This document shows, piece by piece, positions 44,338-53,293 of a DNA stretch of 64,000 nucleotides. The stretch spans positions 25,095-89,094 of the forward strand of contig CACWTU010000007.1 in NCBI GenBank assembly GCA_902763885.1. The letters run 5' to 3'. Each line of letters opens with the position of its first letter. The stretch's first letter is position 1. The DNA comes from an uncultured Bacteroidales bacterium (GTDB lineage: Bacteria; Bacteroidota; Bacteroidia; Bacteroidales; Bacteroidaceae). The position numbers and the translations under genes are program-made. Under the pieces are notes generated by a model. It was not told where the DNA came from. It searched no databases and saw only the letters and a list, made by a program, of their open reading frames with translations.

Positions 44338-47010
44338 ATGAAAAGATTTTCAATAGTTCTGGTAGCGCTGCTTACGCTTTTTAACGCACAGGTCAGTTCC
44401 AAGATTATACGTATTGTTTCCGCATCTTCAATGAAGGATGTCAGGACGCCTATGGTATCGGCAAGACGGCAATACTATTATTATAAAGACTCTGTTTTTG
44501 TCAGGGCTATGGGTCTAAGACTACGTGATCTGAGGGGCTTGGCACAGGATGCCGGTACTAATGATAGCCAGTTCAACAAATCGTTTTATTCCAATGATGA
44601 GAGTGCTATCCTGTCAGGCATTGAATATATGTATAGTTTCGGTGATGCTCCTCTTGCCAATAACGGACAGATAGACTTTACATATGATGCCAACGGCATA
44701 CTCATCGGATATGAATCAACTCAAATAAATGCCGGGGATATTATTGACATATGCAATGAGACTGACCTTTATCCTATTGGTGCAACAGTAAAGACTGTCG
44801 TTGACGATGATCCCGATAATTACAGGAAAGAGATCTATTATATTGACCCTCTTAGCGGTGAACGGCATGACGTTTCAATAAAGAGATACAAGTATTTCAA
44901 TGATGAGCCTGAACTGATAATTGCAAAAGAGCTGGATGAGAACGGAATAATGACTGAATATGCAAAAGTGGAATCACAATATGACAGTCAGGGCCGCCCT
45001 ACAGTTACTTTCATCTATACGCCGCATTTTACGAAGCAGGGTGAGAGGTATCTTGGCATATATCGGAAATATGAGTATGAGTATCTGTCTGATGGCATGA
45101 TTTCAAAGACTACCTGTTCTTGGGTTGGCCAGGATGGAGACGGTCATTGGGAATACATGGACAGAGTAATATCCGGATATGATTCAGAAGGATACTACTG
45201 CTATGAGAAGATGGATTATGACCTGACGGAGTCAACCTGGTCAGGAAACCAGAAATTCAGGCGTCTGTTAAGTGATGATGAGACACAGTATACCCAAATA
45301 AACTGGACCTGGGACAGCGATGCAAAAAAATGGACGCTATTTGACAAATCATTTTGCAGATACAATCCAAAGGGGCTGGTCACATATCAGGAGAACTACC
45401 TGTATGACACCATTTTGTGCGCGTTTTACATGAGCAGTACAGGCGGATTCGATTATCAGGGAGACACTCTGCGGATATCTGACTGGTTAATTGCTTTCGA
45501 TGCACCTGAATCATTGGAACCGTTGTCACAACAGGTGCATATAAATTATTCATCCAAAAATGAGTATTTTTATAATAAAGACAACCGGATGACATCATCG
45601 GCACATTATGAATTGAATGAAAAGGGTCAATGGGTCTTGGTCTCAAAAGATGCAACGCTTTATTATGCATCGGGCCAGATATGGACCTATTACCGTTTCT
45701 GTTTAGATATCCAGGGTGCCGATTCAGTATGGGTAATAGACGAGTTGAAAAACGTGGAAATTGATAATGCCGGAAATATTATTCTTGATGAATCATACAG
45801 CACATGGGATAATAACATCGATACCTGGCAGACAGGCTCAATTTATGAATGGGAATATTCTCCTTCCGGTAAGTTGCTGAGTGAAATATTGTCCTCCATT
45901 GATATGGGTGATACTACACGCTACAAGACTCTTTACAGTTACGATGACGCAGGCCGGACTGAGCTGATTTCAAAATACTTACAAAATCCTAATGAGATAG
46001 ATTGGATTCTGTACGGCAAGGAAGAGTACACGTTTGACACTTCCACACGGACTTTAACCTCCCAGACATCAGACCTTGATCAGGAGAACCAATGGCAGAT
46101 TATGGGTAAGACATTGAGACAACTGGACTCAAATGACCGTACGCTCCTGTTTGAATCCTACACCTGGGATTCTGAAGCAAGCTCCTGGATAGGAGTAAAT
46201 AAAGAGGAGAACCTGTATAATGAACAGGGTGATACCGTGATGAGTGCTTCTTACGAATGGGATGACATGCTGAATGATTGGATAGGCTTAGAAAAAATCT
46301 GCATTAACAGCAAGAATGATACTATCAGCGCGGAGTTATATTTTTGGGATTATGACAGGAATGACTGGTGTGGAAGCAGTAAGATTGAAAGTTACTCCGC
46401 TGAAGATAAATTCATCGAAGCCATTTATTCCTGGAACTATACGACATGGTGCTGGGAGGGTGCCGATAAGAGTGAAATTATATTCGGCTCTGATGACTAC
46501 AACTTTACCGACATAGAATATGAATGGGATGCGGATAAGAGTGATTGGATAGCCAGCATGAAGTATGTTTTTGAGAATGAGGAGACCGATTCATATTCAT
46601 ATGAAAGGACCACATATTACGGATGGAACAATCTGACATCACAGTGGGAGTGTGGTTTTAGAGATACTGAACAGAACTTCCGGAACAACGCAGGCAATCT
46701 GGATTACATCCTTACCACAAGAGAAAAACCGGATGACAACACCAATGACTGGAAAACAGTGTACACCCTGAAAGATGTTTACGTCTATACCGGCAAGACA
46801 GAGGTTGAAAAGAAGGGTATCATTAATGCCGATATCATCATCTCAGACGGAACCATAACCGTCAGCGCCACCGACAACAGCCAGATCTCCATAACCTCAG
46901 CATCCGGCACCCCAATAGCGACCGGCCGGTCTGTGTTATCAGCCCCCGTATCCCCAGGAATCTACATGATTACAGTAGGCTCCCGCACCACCAAGGTCAT
47001 TGTCCATTAA
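44338..47010 (+). CDS. Secreted YD/W-repeat protein, tandem paralogue
   Basis: 890 residues from the ATG at 44338 (an upstream in-frame TTG is ignored). Signal peptide MKRFSIVLVALLTLFNAQVSS. It shares with the 40455 protein the repeats (ESYTWDSEASSWIGVNKEE, ASYEWDDMLNDWIGLEK), the DPLSGERHDVSI region corresponding to DPITSERVELSH, and the C-terminal sorting-like domain (ITVSATDNSQISITSASGTP, GIYMITVGSRTTKVIVH). It is shorter by about 370 residues, mostly fewer repeats. The pair arose by duplication. Likely type IX-secreted surface proteins. Confidence 0.8.
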   Translation: MKRFSIVLVALLTLFNAQVSSKIIRIVSASSMKDVRTPMVSARRQYYYYKDSVFVRAMGLRLRDLRGLAQDAGTNDSQFNKSFYSNDESAILSGIEYMYSFGDAPLANNGQIDFTYDANGILIGYESTQINAGDIIDICNETDLYPIGATVKTVVDDDPDNYRKEIYYIDPLSGERHDVSIKRYKYFNDEPELIIAKELDENGIMTEYAKVESQYDSQGRPTVTFIYTPHFTKQGERYLGIYRKYEYEYLSDGMISKTTCSWVGQDGDGHWEYMDRVISGYDSEGYYCYEKMDYDLTESTWSGNQKFRRLLSDDETQYTQINWTWDSDAKKWTLFDKSFCRYNPKGLVTYQENYLYDTILCAFYMSSTGGFDYQGDTLRISDWLIAFDAPESLEPLSQQVHINYSSKNEYFYNKDNRMTSSAHYELNEKGQWVLVSKDATLYYASGQIWTYYRFCLDIQGADSVWVIDELKNVEIDNAGNIILDESYSTWDNNIDTWQTGSIYEWEYSPSGKLLSEILSSIDMGDTTRYKTLYSYDDAGRTELISKYLQNPNEIDWILYGKEEYTFDTSTRTLTSQTSDLDQENQWQIMGKTLRQLDSNDRTLLFESYTWDSEASSWIGVNKEENLYNEQGDTVMSASYEWDDMLNDWIGLEKICINSKNDTISAELYFWDYDRNDWCGSSKIESYSAEDKFIEAIYSWNYTTWCWEGADKSEIIFGSDDYNFTDIEYEWDADKSDWIASMKYVFENEETDSYSYERTTYYGWNNLTSQWECGFRDTEQNFRNNAGNLDYILTTREKPDDNTNDWKTVYTLKDVYVYTGKTEVEKKGIINADIIISDGTITVSATDNSQISITSASGTPIATGRSVLSAPVSPGIYMITVGSRTTKVIVH

Positions 47011-47125
47011 AAGACGCAGGTTTGAACGTATTGGGGCGAGCGAGACCCCGAGCGAGATGGCCCACATGGCCACCTTTCGCGTTAGCGAAATAAAAAAAGG
47101 TACACGTCTCGTGTGCTCCACGAAA

Positions 47126-47155
47126 AAGTACCCCACAGGTATCTGTAGGGCACTT
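47126..47155 (-). terminator. Terminator-like hairpin after the AlbA gene, with GTGGAGCA tail
   Basis: On the minus strand AAGT-g-CCC-t-ACAG pairs with CTGT-g-GGG-t-ACTT (two G-U pairs), loop of four, then TTTTTC and CGTGGAGCACACG. It belongs to a set of similar hairpins at 52995, 53072 and 56075. The remaining part of 47011-47226 has a small TTTCGC/GCGAAA hairpin and no gene. Confidence 0.6.
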
Positions 47156-47168
47156 TGCATTTTTTAAC

Positions 47169-47194
47169 GGTACTAATATGATACTAATTTTTTC
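47169..47194. repeat. 11-bp GTACTAAT tandem, left copy
   Basis: GGTACTAATAT followed by GATACTAATTT. The same 26-base block occurs at 52854-52879 in the same orientation with 24 identities. Possible relic of recombinase or attachment sites flanking 5.7 kb. Confidence 0.5.
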
Positions 47195-47226
47195 AGAATT
47201 GTTATCACTTTTTAGGGTATACATCC

Positions 47227-48678
47227 TTATTTAATCCGTTTCCAATAGCCACCGTTTGAAGGGCCAACATGTTCAATTAGGCCCAGTTCCTGGAGCACCT
47301 TCAAGTCACGCTTTATTGTACGCGGATCCTTGCCATATTTTTCCGCCAAAAGACTTGTAGTCACACTTTTGTTTTTGGTGACATTTTTGGTGACATTCTC
47401 GGCGTCACCAAAAGGCATTGATTCATAGATAACTCTCTGTCTATCAGTTAACTTTTTGGTGACATTTTTGGTGTCATTTATCGTGCCATCAGCAGGCATT
47501 ATAGTAGGCTTATACGGAATGGTTATGCGGAAGACATTCTCCTCGCTTATTACAGTTTCTCGTCCATCAAAATATGCAGGGCCGTATTTAAGCAAAGTCC
47601 TGCGGCCTACGCCAAGCTCCTCAACATAACCTATATTAGCAAAGAACCTTGCTATTGTCGGGTTTTTGGGGTGTGGAGTCAAGTCACTCAGTTTTACCAG
47701 AGCACTGTGATAAGGTATATTCCAGTTCTCGGCCACCATAGTGTCCTTGTAGATTGTGAACGTGGCAGGATATGAGTTGGACATTTCCCTGTGGATAAGC
47801 AGGTTTAGGAACACCTCTCTTAATATCTTGTCACGCAGGCTTATTCTCTGCACTCCATCCATGAAAGGTGCCTCAGGCAGATGCTTTGCCGCAAAAGCGC
47901 ATAGACGATCAAAAGAACGTATCAGGTTGCAGCGTATCACATCCCTGTCATCATAAAGGAAAGTGTCATTTATACGGCAAATGGCATCAGTCTTATGATG
48001 GGGTAGCACACTTGCTATTGTCTTTTCAGATCCAAGCACAAGGGCGGCGGCAAGGGTGTAACCCTCCTTGCCAGTCTGTGGATCCTTGAGACGCATGCCT
48101 GATGATTCCAGAATCTCTTCATCTGTCATCGTAAGCCACGGATGGTCTGCTCGCTGTAACCTGGCGTTGGCTCTCACCACGTCAAAAATACCAGGCTCAA
48201 AGTCATCCATCGTCAGGTATGGGAAAACACGGTTCTCTGTATATCCGGCTTTACCTTTTCTTACCAGCAAGTCAAATATCTGCTGTGTGCTGCGTAGTTC
48301 AAAATCACCGTCTTGGTTTCTGTCATAATAGACACCTTTATATGTATGAGCTTCCGAACTTTCGGGGACAAATCCATAAATCACTTTCTTGCCGTCTATA
48401 TCCACCGGTTCAAACTCAATATGGCAGACAGGATTAATTATCTGAGGGTTGTTGAGGTCTTTGGCCAGAATGTCAAGCTGTGACTGCAATGACTCATCGC
48501 TAACTCCTTCAATGCTGCCGTCATTGTTTGCACCAAGAATAACATGGCCACCCCTTCGGTTCAGGAAGGCGCATATACTACTATAGACGCTGCGGGCAAG
48601 CGCATCCTTTGATTTCTTCAGCTCTATCTCCGTCCACTCACGTCTTTTCAGCAGTGGCCTCAACTCTTCCTCTGTCAT
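47227..48678 (-). CDS. AlbA_2/Schlafen-like ATP-binding regulator
   Basis: 483 residues. The N-terminal AlbA_2 domain has EIELKKSKDALARSVYSSI and the NRRGGHVILGANNDGSIEGV core. The middle resembles the HATPase_c_4 region of these regulators (EVFLNLLIHREMSNSYPATF; GVGRRTLLKY). A C-terminal winged helix reads SLLAEKYGKDPRTIKRDLKV. A linker has repeated VTKNVTKN runs. Such proteins are putative transcription regulators often encoded on mobile or defence islands; the target here is unknown. The start is 4 bases from a -7 box. It is divergent from the BlaI/M56 pair. Confidence 0.8.
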   Translation of the reverse strand: MTEEELRPLLKRREWTEIELKKSKDALARSVYSSICAFLNRRGGHVILGANNDGSIEGVSDESLQSQLDILAKDLNNPQIINPVCHIEFEPVDIDGKKVIYGFVPESSEAHTYKGVYYDRNQDGDFELRSTQQIFDLLVRKGKAGYTENRVFPYLTMDDFEPGIFDVVRANARLQRADHPWLTMTDEEILESSGMRLKDPQTGKEGYTLAAALVLGSEKTIASVLPHHKTDAICRINDTFLYDDRDVIRCNLIRSFDRLCAFAAKHLPEAPFMDGVQRISLRDKILREVFLNLLIHREMSNSYPATFTIYKDTMVAENWNIPYHSALVKLSDLTPHPKNPTIARFFANIGYVEELGVGRRTLLKYGPAYFDGRETVISEENVFRITIPYKPTIMPADGTINDTKNVTKKLTDRQRVIYESMPFGDAENVTKNVTKNKSVTTSLLAEKYGKDPRTIKRDLKVLQELGLIEHVGPSNGGYWKRIK

Positions 48679-48682
48679 ACCG

Positions 48683-48690
48683 CAAAAGTA
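48683..48690 (-). promoter_or_regulatory. -7 box of the AlbA-like gene
   Basis: Minus strand TACTTTTG matches TAnnTTTG four bases before the ATG, the same unusual spacing as mnmA. Confidence 0.55.
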
Positions 48691-48824
48691 ATCAAATAAT
48701 CCTGCTTCTAAGTAGTTTTAGAAGGTTTATCTTTTTTACTACCAAGTAAGAGTGTTTAAATTCCATAACTTAGCTTATCCGCGAAGTTAAGTAAAAACTC
48801 CTAGAAGAATATTATTTCTTTATT

Positions 48825-48887
48825 TTCAGCGAAAAAATTTTGCTGAATAAAATTAATCCTTTTTCTTTGTAGCGAAATTATTTCGCT
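48825..48887 (+). promoter_or_regulatory. Promoter with two palindromic operators for blaI-M56
   Basis: Operator 1 (48825-48847): TTCAGCGAAAA, one base, TTTTGCTGAA-type dyad. Operator 2 (48871-48887): perfect AGCGAAATTATTTCGCT. Centres are 43 bases apart (four turns). TTTG at 48839-48842, 19 bases, then TTTCTTTG at 48862-48869 form the promoter (one mismatch). Operator 1 thus covers the -33 element and operator 2 the start site, the classic BlaI repression layout. Shared half-site AGCGAAA. Confidence 0.75.
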
Positions 48888-48910
48888 GATAACAATTAAA
48901 TGCTATATTT

Positions 48911-49276
48911 ATGAGAAGGCTAACTAAGAAGGAGAGAGTCATTATGGACTATTATTGGACCTACGGGCCCATGTTCATTCGCGAGTTGCAGGAGCACTAT
49001 CCAGACCCCAAACCATCGTTCGGAACTTTGTCCAACCAGGTGCGCACACTCCAGGCCGACGGCTTCATCAGCCACAACGCCCATGGCACCAACTATCAGT
49101 ATTATGCAATAGTTGACAGGGAGCAGTACAGCAAATCCGGCATCAACGGCATAGTCGATGAGTTTTTCAGCAGCTCTTACTCAAGCGTAGTGATGTCATT
49201 CGTAAAGGATGAGAAATTGTCGGTTGAGGAACTGGAGCATATAATCAAGGAAATCAAGAAACAGCAACAGTCATGA
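48911..49276 (+). CDS. BlaI/MecI-family transcriptional repressor
   Basis: 121 residues. N-terminal winged helix (RLTKKERVIMDYYWTYGP, TLSNQVRTLQADGFISH) and C-terminal dimerisation helix (SVEELEHIIKEIKK). BlaI proteins bind dyads at their own promoter and are inactivated by the partner membrane protease. Two dyads lie directly upstream. Its stop overlaps the start of the M56 gene by four bases (ATGA). The recognised substrate is not necessarily a beta-lactam; no beta-lactamase gene is nearby. Confidence 0.9.
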   Translation: MRRLTKKERVIMDYYWTYGPMFIRELQEHYPDPKPSFGTLSNQVRTLQADGFISHNAHGTNYQYYAIVDREQYSKSGINGIVDEFFSSSYSSVVMSFVKDEKLSVEELEHIIKEIKKQQQS

Positions 49277-51861
49277 GCGCGTTCCTTATATACATACTAA
49301 AGGTGGCATTGCTTACGGCAGCGTTTGTCTCGCTGTACCATATTTTGCTTAGGCGTGATACTTTCCATCGTACGGCACGTATAGTCCTTGTGTCATCGCT
49401 GTTTATCTCTTACATTCTGCCGTTCTGCGTAATTACAATCCATAAGCCCATAGCCTTAGCTGAGAACCGCGAAATGGAAGTTGTCCAAACACCTGTCACT
49501 GTTCCCGCAGCGCAAGACAACCAGCAGGCTCAACCCGCATTGCAGCCATCACAAGTCCAGATGCAGCCACAACTGCAGGCAGTAACAACGATCGGTGCCA
49601 ATAATAGGCAAATAGGTTGGATAGCAATAACAGCAGTTATCTATGTATTGGGAGTAGTAATCCTGATAGCATTAAGACTTCTGTCAGTACAAAAAGTATT
49701 GCGTATAATCCGTCGTGGACAGGTATCAATCGAAAGGGACGGTTGCAAAATAGTAATATCAAAGGATAATGTCCGCCCCTTCAGCTGGATGAGAAACATA
49801 GTCCTTCCGGAGAGTCAAGCAGATCTCTCATGGACATCACCTGTTGTACGCCACGAACAATCCCATGTATCACATCATCATTCTGCAGAACTGTTGGCCA
49901 CAGACATACTTTCTGCATTCCAGTGGTTCAATCCCGCAGTTTGGCTGCTTAGGCACGATTTGTGCTGCGTACAGGAGTTTGAGGCCGATGCCTCAGTCCT
50001 TGAGTCCGGTCTGGACATAGAAGAGTATGAGCAAAGCTTGTTAAGCATAGCAACCGGCGGCTTGTCCATCCCGCTTGTAAACGGTTTGGGCGAGAGTTAT
50101 CTGCACACAAGAATCAAGATGATGAACCGCAAGCATTCACGCAAGGAAAATCTGCTCAAGCTCATTTATCTTCCGGTAGTGATACTCGTCTCGTTGAGCC
50201 TGATGGCCAATACTATTTATGATGATAATAAAACATATTGGGACAACTATACGGATGCCACTCCTGGTATAAAATCAATAGAGGTTAATGACAGGGACGT
50301 GCAAGGCAGTACTACCATATATAACGAAAATGGTATGCAACTGGAACGCCTCAATTGGATATGCCAGACAAATGAAGCTGGTGCCAACATAATTAGAAAT
50401 AACGGTAGTGAACATTATAATTATGATGAAAATGGCCGTCTTGTATCAAGAAGAACAAGTACAGACGGTGTTGTAGTGATAAACATAGAATATGGTAATC
50501 ACGGAAAGTATGTGCCGGTTAGCATGGGCGAACCTTACAGAGGTGATATCATGACTCTGATGGACACCAGGCTTATTAAGGATGTATCGGCAATTTCCAT
50601 GGAATATTCTGACGGTTCTGTCATCAGACATGTATTTGTTCCAGACGGAAACCGTTTGATACACAAATATCCTGATATGACAAATGGACAAGATACAGTT
50701 GAAAAGCAACAGATAATTGAATGCAATGAAAGAGGCCTTCCATATTACATTGAGACTGAGAATGGTCATATAGGTCCTGTTTCTTATCAGTCTGACGGCG
50801 GGTTTGACAGCATAATTGAGTTACACGGAAAGACAGGGGAACCACAATGGACAATTATTTACAAATATGCTCCAGGAACTCATTATACGTCAGAGATTAT
50901 CAGAATTTCTGATGATATGACCACCAGAACACTGTATTCCCATAATGACAAAGGAGATTTGCTGAATTCGCGGATGGATGTAGAACACAGAGATAATCAG
51001 CCAAAACAGGATTTTTCTTATGAATACGATTCGCATGGTAACTGGGTAAAAAGAAACCGTGACATTTATGCTTATGCTGGAGCTACACCCATTTCAGAAG
51101 TAATGACCAGAAGCATCAAATATTATGATTCCGATATTTCAAAGGAAGAGTATCAGAGGTTGCTTTCCCAATCTTATTTGCTTACACCAGATACACTACT
51201 TACCAGAGAACAACTATCCTTACAACTGAAATTGGGCAACTTCATGAATACATACGTTACGGTAGAAAATAACCACATGAAATTGTCTGTTCCAAGAATA
51301 GTCCTTACGTCTATGGGAATCCCTTCATTTTACTACGACATCCTCCAGTATCAGATAGACGAAAACAATGCTTTCTTTGACAATATGTTTGAAGAAGGTG
51401 TGTTATTTGATACTGAGAAAATGCTCCAAGAGGCTAATGACCGCTATTGGAAGGAGGAGCGCCGTGAACTTGTTTCAAGAATAGAAGATTTGACAGATAA
51501 TTCAGGTGATTTGAATGTAACATTCTCTGATCCGACTACCGGACAGCCGATGAGTCTCACAACAAATCTTGATGAAATACCCCTTATGATAGTGTTGGAT
51601 CGTACGATTGTTGATATTGATCCTGAAGCATTGGCTGGAATAGATGTAGACAAGCAAACATTCTCCAGGAAAGAACTGGCATCAATCCTGAATGTAAAAC
51701 CCAGGCAGGTTAAAGCATATATGATACTGAAAGGAAATCATGCCACATCAATATGGGGAATGAAAGGAGCTAACGGTGTATTGGATGTTTTAAGCCGTAA
51801 TATGTATAGACAGCTCAAAAAAGAAGGCAAATTGGACAAAGAATACCTACTGGCCAAATAA
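49273..51861 (+). CDS. BlaR1-like M56 metallopeptidase with plug-like C-terminal domain
   Basis: 862 residues. Membrane helices near residues 5-20, 33-55 and 115-140 flank a cytosolic loop; the M56 zinc site is HEQSH (194-198) with EFEAD (235-239), followed by another helix near 293-310 (PVVILVSLSLMA). It should relay an envelope signal by cleaving BlaI. The external part is not a penicillin-binding domain. It carries YD-x-x-G segments (YNYDENGRLVSRR; YEYDSHGNWVKRN), then at about 765-845 a domain with KELASILNVKPRQVKAYMIL and WGMKGANGVLDVLSR, which resembles the end of a TonB-receptor plug and matches two proteins at 57.2-58.8 kb. The ligand is unknown. Confidence 0.88.
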   Translation: MSAFLIYILKVALLTAAFVSLYHILLRRDTFHRTARIVLVSSLFISYILPFCVITIHKPIALAENREMEVVQTPVTVPAAQDNQQAQPALQPSQVQMQPQLQAVTTIGANNRQIGWIAITAVIYVLGVVILIALRLLSVQKVLRIIRRGQVSIERDGCKIVISKDNVRPFSWMRNIVLPESQADLSWTSPVVRHEQSHVSHHHSAELLATDILSAFQWFNPAVWLLRHDLCCVQEFEADASVLESGLDIEEYEQSLLSIATGGLSIPLVNGLGESYLHTRIKMMNRKHSRKENLLKLIYLPVVILVSLSLMANTIYDDNKTYWDNYTDATPGIKSIEVNDRDVQGSTTIYNENGMQLERLNWICQTNEAGANIIRNNGSEHYNYDENGRLVSRRTSTDGVVVINIEYGNHGKYVPVSMGEPYRGDIMTLMDTRLIKDVSAISMEYSDGSVIRHVFVPDGNRLIHKYPDMTNGQDTVEKQQIIECNERGLPYYIETENGHIGPVSYQSDGGFDSIIELHGKTGEPQWTIIYKYAPGTHYTSEIIRISDDMTTRTLYSHNDKGDLLNSRMDVEHRDNQPKQDFSYEYDSHGNWVKRNRDIYAYAGATPISEVMTRSIKYYDSDISKEEYQRLLSQSYLLTPDTLLTREQLSLQLKLGNFMNTYVTVENNHMKLSVPRIVLTSMGIPSFYYDILQYQIDENNAFFDNMFEEGVLFDTEKMLQEANDRYWKEERRELVSRIEDLTDNSGDLNVTFSDPTTGQPMSLTTNLDEIPLMIVLDRTIVDIDPEALAGIDVDKQTFSRKELASILNVKPRQVKAYMILKGNHATSIWGMKGANGVLDVLSRNMYRQLKKEGKLDKEYLLAK

Positions 51862-51867
51862 TTGTTT

Positions 51868-52640
51868 ATGAGAAGAAGAGTTCAATTGCTTGCATTGACA
51901 TCCATGCTGATATCACTCTGCATCCCAATGGATGCCCAACAGCCACAGACTCCTGTTCAGGGTGTCGTAGCCCATATAGATGACAGTAAACTATTCCCAG
52001 ATTCCTTACCTCCTCAATATAGATTACCTGAAGGAATGACCGTTGAGGATGTAATCCGCAAACTTCCTGGAGTAGAGGTGTTAAGTGACGGCAGTATCAC
52101 CGTAGACGGAAGGCTTGTAAGCAAAATCCGGCTAAGTAATCAATTAGAAGCTGTTGGAAGTACCTTGCAGGATGATATCTTCGGCCTCCGTATAGGAATG
52201 CCCGTAAGTGAGCAGGAGATAGTCAAGCTGTTCAGCGAGAGATATAACGCTCATGTTGACATCCCTTCCCGTGAAGCATCAATAGTTTATCATGTCAGGA
52301 ATATCCAGTATCTGGGCTTTGACTGGAATCATGTTTTCCTGTATGTTGATAAAGATGACAACACGCTGAAATCAGTATCGTACCTCACAATTTTGATTTC
52401 GCTCCCACAAAAGAGGATAGCATCAATATAGTAACCGCTAAGGTGGGTGAGGCGTTAGACAGTCAGTACGGAGAGCCTACCCGTAATTTCGGTGGCACAG
52501 TATGGCACGGCCCAAATGACGTTGACATATTGTTGGGTGTTGACCGCTCCGCTCGAACCGTTGTCTCAGACCCCAGGCTGGAAGGCCTTACAACCGAGGC
52601 CATGATAATCCAGGTACTATACCTCAAAAAGAATGAATAA
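51868..52640 (+). pseudogene. Secreted plug-like protein split by a frameshift
   Basis: The first part (51868-52431, 187 residues) has a signal peptide and MTVEDVIRKLPGVEVLSDGS, the KLPGVEV/ITVDGR pattern found in the plug region of Bacteroidetes TonB receptors, then a FGLRIGMPVSEQEI module. After SVSY the frame runs into a stop, but another frame continues from about 52390 (HNFDFAPTKEDSINIVTAKV) into GEALDSQYGEPTRN and on to 52640. The two pieces read as one protein with a missing base near 52380-52400. It may be a real mutation or a sequence error. It directly follows the M56 gene (6 bases) and is likely part of that operon. Confidence 0.65.
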
Positions 52641-52853
52641 TATATCTCTCCTTGTAGCAACAAAGCTGCCAGTGCCCACAAAAGACACTGGCAGTTTTCA
52701 CATTACCAGGTTAGAACACTATTCCCCATCCGGCTCAATCTCCTCTAGATAAACCACCATGTCCAAATCCTCATAAACGTTAATATCCCTGTAGTCGCTG
52801 TCAAAATGTGGAATATAATTTCCTGTTCGTAGATACAATAGATATTGGAACGT

Positions 52854-52879
52854 GGTACTAATATGGTACTAATTATTTC
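52854..52879. repeat. 11-bp GTACTAAT tandem, right copy
   Basis: GGTACTAATAT then GGTACTAATTA, matching the 47169 block at 24 of 26 positions. The stretch 52641-53293 otherwise holds hairpins and no convincing gene. Confidence 0.5.
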
Positions 52880-52994
52880 CTAATCCCTCGGAACTCCTCG
52901 GAATACGTTTTTGGGGAATTATAACAGTATCAGTAATTTATGCTCAAAATATATTCCGATAGTTTCCTGCCAATTGTTCTCGTATGCTCCACAA

Positions 52995-53022
52995 ATAAAG
53001 GGCCGCAATTGCGACCCTTTAT
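52995..53022 (-). terminator. Hairpin of the GTGGAGCA family
   Basis: Minus strand ATAAAGGG-t-CGCAATTGCG-g-CCCTTTAT; the T/G positions pair as G-U in RNA of this strand. It is followed by TTGTGGAGCATACG. It lies downstream of the minus-strand gene ending at 53294. Confidence 0.6.
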
Positions 53023-53071
53023 CGGCCCGGAGGGCCGCCCGTTTCCGAAAGGAAACTAAAAAGAGGTCCCA

Positions 53072-53128
53072 CATGCTCCACATACAAAAAGAGGCCGCAT
53101 TGCGACCTCTTTTTGCATGTGGAGCATG
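53072..53128 (-). terminator. Long hairpin of the GTGGAGCA family
   Basis: Arms of 27 bases pair at 25 positions around a 3-base loop: CATGCTCCACAT, CAAAAAGAGG and CGC with their complements. The two mismatches are G-U on the minus strand. T tract CTTTTTG then TATGTGGAGCATG on the minus strand. It is the first hairpin after the gene ending at 53294. Confidence 0.65.
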
Positions 53129-53236
53129 CGAGTCCGATTTTCCGTAAGCCATTGGAAGAAAATCGGCCCTACAAGTATGCCATAGCGGATTTTTCGGAAA
53201 GATAAATTCCGTTAAATTCCTATGATTTTTGTATTA

Positions 53237-53258
53237 TTCAGTACCGATTCAGTACCGA
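53237..53258. repeat. Perfect 11-bp tandem TTCAGTACCGA
   Basis: Two exact copies, 53237-53247 and 53248-53258. Same 11-bp period and GTAC core as the blocks at 47169 and 52854. Confidence 0.6.
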
Positions 53259-53293
53259 TTTCCAAATTCTTATGCGTTTAAAATGAAGCTTCC

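Noticed and set aside
48911-52640. A beta-lactam resistance operon
   Set aside because: BlaI and M56 are present, but the sensor has no penicillin-binding domain and no beta-lactamase is near.
52981-52995. A tRNA gene suggested by the ATGCTCCA acceptor-like end
   Set aside because: No cloverleaf upstream; only the 3'-end-like motif is present.
52919-53152. Open frames on both strands across 52.9-53.15 kb
   Set aside because: They are produced by the two long hairpins; sequence reads as mirrored repeats with no domain.
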